A stretch of 10,000 bases of DNA, taken from Trachelipus rathkii (lineage: Eukaryota > Arthropoda > Malacostraca > Isopoda > Trachelipodidae). Position numbers and translations under genes: made by a program. Within the stretch, counting starts at the first letter, position 1. Each line of letters opens with the position of its first letter. Shown here piece by piece: positions 7,541 to 10,000 of the stretch. The stretch lies in NCBI GenBank assembly GCA_015478945.1, contig JABUQX010060236.1, forward strand, positions 5,001 through 15,000. The letters are read 5' to 3'. A model generated the notes under the pieces. That model ran no database searches. It had not been told where the DNA came from and saw nothing but the letters and a program-made list of their open reading frames with translations.

Positions 7541-7795
7541 TTACTATACGCTCACCACTACCTCACTCACACCCTACCCCATCAATCACCACCTAGCCTA
7601 TATTTACTTTAATACCCGAATATATCATCACTTATACTATATACTAATCCATATAACTATTATCACTACGGTGAGCCTACTCCCCTCCTCACTCATCTCA
7701 CTACTCACCCCCATCCTCATCTATCTCTACTCACTCTTCACCCCTACTACCACCTCACCACCCCCACCCCCTCACTCACCTCTATCACCTATCAC
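7541..7795. repeat. C-rich, G-depleted strand-asymmetric tract
   Basis: The plus strand has only seven G in these 255 bases, and none from 7676 to 7795. It is made of degenerate CTCAC/CACC/CTAC words and ends in a cluster of C runs, including CCCCCACCCCC at 7761-7771. It is probably an old decayed pyrimidine-rich simple repeat. The minus strand is correspondingly G-rich and could support a two-tetrad quadruplex. A frame from 7503 to 7847 (114 residues, Ser/Thr/Pro/Leu/Tyr/His) spans the tract. Its composition follows directly from the base bias, so I do not call it a gene. Confidence 0.65.
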
Positions 7796-8465
7796 GTACA
7801 CGTCTCTTTCTCTTCTACACTATTCGTTCTACAATAACATTACATGAAAATACCTCTTCTACTTCATCGAGACAGTACGCTCTCTTCGACAATTCTCGAA
7901 AATCTTTATCAAAATTTGCAGTGTACTTTTTAATATTTATTAGTTTTGAATTTATTTCAGACATAGAAAGAGGGATTTTTTCCCAACCTAATTATTTTAT
8001 CTCCTAACTGTAGGATTAAAAAAAATTGTCATCATTTAAAATAATCATTAATGAAATTTTACTGAAATTACAATGCAGAATCCAAATTAAAAGTATTATA
8101 AATGATTGTTATTAAATTTTAACTTTAAATATTCCACCAAAATATTTTCGAAAATTAATATTTAAGAAAAAAAGAATCCTTGTTTTTTTTTTTTATTATT
8201 ATTATTGAAAAGAGATTAAAAAATATCTTATTTTCCTTTCTGAAAACAAAGAAAATTTCTTTCGCTCCGAAAACTAAGAAAAATAAAGAGTTTCCCATTT
8301 ATCAATAGAGTTGTCCCCCCTAAATGCTCTGCTGGATTCCTGCACAGGAAAATATTACATCCTAATTACAGAAGATCAAGTAAATGAGATACAAAGGCTC
8401 TAATTGTATTAGGATCAGTATGAAATAATTTCAATGTATTGTCAATGATCTTATTGCTTATTTCC
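7796..8465. other. AT-rich unique sequence, no feature seen
   Basis: There are poly-T and ATT runs at about 8181-8205 and no open frame of note on either strand. I see no transposon end, RNA gene or exon-like segment. Confidence 0.5.
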
Positions 8466-8523
8466 TTATAGTATATAATATATATATATATATAATTAGT
8501 TATAATATATATTTATATATTTA

Positions 8524-8573
<50 letters not shown>

Positions 8574-8800
8574 ATATCTATTATATAATATATATATAAA
8601 TATATATATATTATATTCTAATATATATATATATATATATGCTATATATATATACTTATATATATATATATGAGTATATATATATATGTCAATATATCTT
8701 TATTTCTTAATATATATATATATATATATATACTATCATATTATGTATGTGTAAATGTTTTGTGATTGTAAGTGTTTAAACAATACAATGTATATATATA

Positions 8801-8848
<48 letters not shown>

Positions 8849-8871
8849 CTAACACATACAACTATACACTC

Positions 8872-8913
<42 letters not shown>
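8466..8913. repeat. Imperfect (TA)n arrays
   Basis: TA runs cover about 8466-8732 and 8790-8847, then 8872-8913. Short spacers of TG/TGTA-rich sequence (8733-8789) and CA-rich sequence (8848-8871) separate them. The sequence then returns abruptly to mixed composition with CGCCGGG at 8914. Confidence 0.92.
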
Positions 8914-8914
<1 letters not shown>

Positions 8915-9125
8915 CGCCGGGAAGAAACTTTTCAACTGTGACGTATTTACTCAAAATGTAAATCAGGAGCAACTTTTTTCTTAATCAATAAGTGAGCTTC
9001 TTCCTAAAGGAAAAAAAATTCTTTTGATTCTTTCTTTATATTCTTGTCCATTGACGTAATCTCAGCCAAACAATTCATCTACAATATTTATTCATTTAAG
9101 TAAATATAAACAATTTGCTTTAATA
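8914..9125. other. AT-rich unique sequence, no feature seen
   Basis: This is a short mixed stretch between TA arrays. I found no frame, repeat or RNA pattern. Confidence 0.5.
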
Positions 9126-9310
9126 CTATATATATATTATATATATATATATATATATGGACACTACTATATATATATTTATGTATATATATAATATATA
9201 TATATATATATTATATAGTTATATATATATATCAATATATATATATATGTATAGTATATTATATATATATAATTATATATATATATATATATTATATATA
9301 CTAATATATA
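9126..9310. repeat. Imperfect (TA)n array beside the non-LTR element
   Basis: TA dinucleotides with isolated G, C and T interruptions run up to the point where the non-LTR retrotransposon sequence begins. An apparent frame at 9157-9477 is mainly Tyr/Ile translated from this repeat. Confidence 0.92.
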
Positions 9311-9311
9311 A

Positions 9312-10000
9312 AATAGTTGGTCGCAACGTGGCTGGCGTTTATGTTCATGCGATTACGAGAATGTACTCCAGCTATTCACAAGGCCTCTGGATCGTCACCC
9401 CAGCATCATTTGGGTTAACAGATTTCCGTTTACACGGTTTCTTCACCCTTCTGATCTTATTGAGCTCCTCATATTAGCCGAAGATATGGAATTAAATCGC
9501 TGCGCCAGAGCATATATCTGCCCAAAATGCAAAAGACCATTCAGTCGAGGACAAACTTCAATATTTTGCAAAGCATGTGAACCCTATCACTGAAAACCCG
9601 CGAACCTTTAAACTCATAATCAATATTCTCCAACATGATCCCGTCACTTATTCAGACACTCGCACACAGAAATCCATATCCTCAATCAACTTACCTCACT
9701 TAAATATCAACGGTATAAAAAAAATAAACGTAAGGAACTGAACTACACCCTAACTAAACACAGCATACACAAACCACTTATTCTGGAATCCAACCTAACC
9801 CAAAACACTTATCTTCCTGATTTTCCTAACTATACAACCCTAATGCAAGACACGAATCTACCGAAACCTAGACTTATCACACTTATACATAAAAATATCC
9901 ATTTCCGAACCACCACAAAGCACGCACAACACCTTACGAGCAATGCCGAGATTACCACTTACCAATCATTAAAAATCCAAGTCAACAAAAAAACACACAA
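9312..10000 (+). pseudogene. 5' part of a decayed non-LTR (LINE-type) retrotransposon: PHD-like zinc finger and APE endonuclease N-terminus
   Basis: One frame is open from 9312 to 9590, with a possible start ATG at 9486. It contains ICPKCKRPFSRG and then CKACEPYH. The Cys codons at 9519, 9528, 9567 and 9576 and the His at 9588 give C-x2-C-x12-C-x2-C-x3-H, a PHD-like finger seen upstream of the endonuclease in many arthropod LINE-type elements. Stops follow at 9591-9593 and 9609-9611. LNINGI at 9700-9717, in another frame, resembles the first Asn-containing motif of APE-type endonucleases, which nick target DNA for target-primed reverse transcription. After an eight-A run (9717-9724) the similarity moves to the first frame, open to the edge (9723-10000). 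There LILESNL (Glu codon at 9786) sits where the catalytic-Glu motif is expected, followed by FPNYTTL and LITLIHKNI. The plus strand is A/C-rich and G-poor. Two stops and a frameshift mean it is inactive. The reverse transcriptase would lie beyond the window. Clade is uncertain; Jockey-like is a guess. Confidence 0.75.

Noticed and set aside
7503..7847. 114-residue frame starting MASLERN, with hydrophobic and Pro-rich stretches
   Set aside because: The composition follows from G-depleted C/T/A-rich DNA. There is no motif, and the apparent membrane segments are not reliable.
9157..9477. 106-residue frame with a Tyr/Ile-rich start
   Set aside because: The first half is TA repeat and the second half is out of frame with the LINE zinc-finger frame.

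Overview
The window looks like intergenic DNA from a repeat-rich animal genome. An arthropod, possibly a decapod crustacean, is my best guess. The evidence is the eukaryotic retroelements of both LTR and non-LTR type, together with very abundant (TA)n, (GA)n, (CA)n and (TATG)n microsatellites in an AT-rich background. I see no prokaryotic gene structure, tRNA, rRNA or CRISPR array, and no clear host protein-coding gene.

Positions 1-3574 hold one plus-strand LTR retrotransposon of Ty3/gypsy type. The window opens inside its 5' LTR (only the last ~61 bases are present). Then come a primer-binding site, a leader, one continuous 819-codon frame (247-2706), a short polypurine tract and a full-length 3' LTR (about 2672-3574). 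The frame encodes a gag-like N-terminus with a 54-bp-periodic charged coiled coil, about 355 residues I cannot assign, short integrase-like remnants, and the fingers/palm of a Ty3/gypsy reverse transcriptase with its YIDD motif. Protease, integrase core and RNase H are not visible, so the copy is internally deleted and could move only with helper functions. Integrase-like tail residues lie upstream of the reverse transcriptase. That matches the unusual pol order described for Gmr1-like Ty3/gypsy elements, although rearrangement of a normal element is also possible.

Positions 3575-9310 hold no gene I can support. Long imperfect TA arrays, a TA-GA compound array, a CA tract and a TATG array alternate with AT-rich unique sequence. 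Two stretches stand out. One is a small GC-rich island with a 9-bp hairpin (about 4221-4300). The other is a C-rich strand-asymmetric tract (about 7541-7795) whose last 120 bases contain no G on the plus strand.

Positions 9312-10000 hold the 5' part of a decayed non-LTR retrotransposon on the plus strand. It has a PHD-like zinc-finger segment, two in-frame stops and then the N-terminal part of an APE-type endonuclease with a frameshift at an A run. It continues beyond the right edge. The two retroelements are unrelated and nothing indicates that they cooperate.
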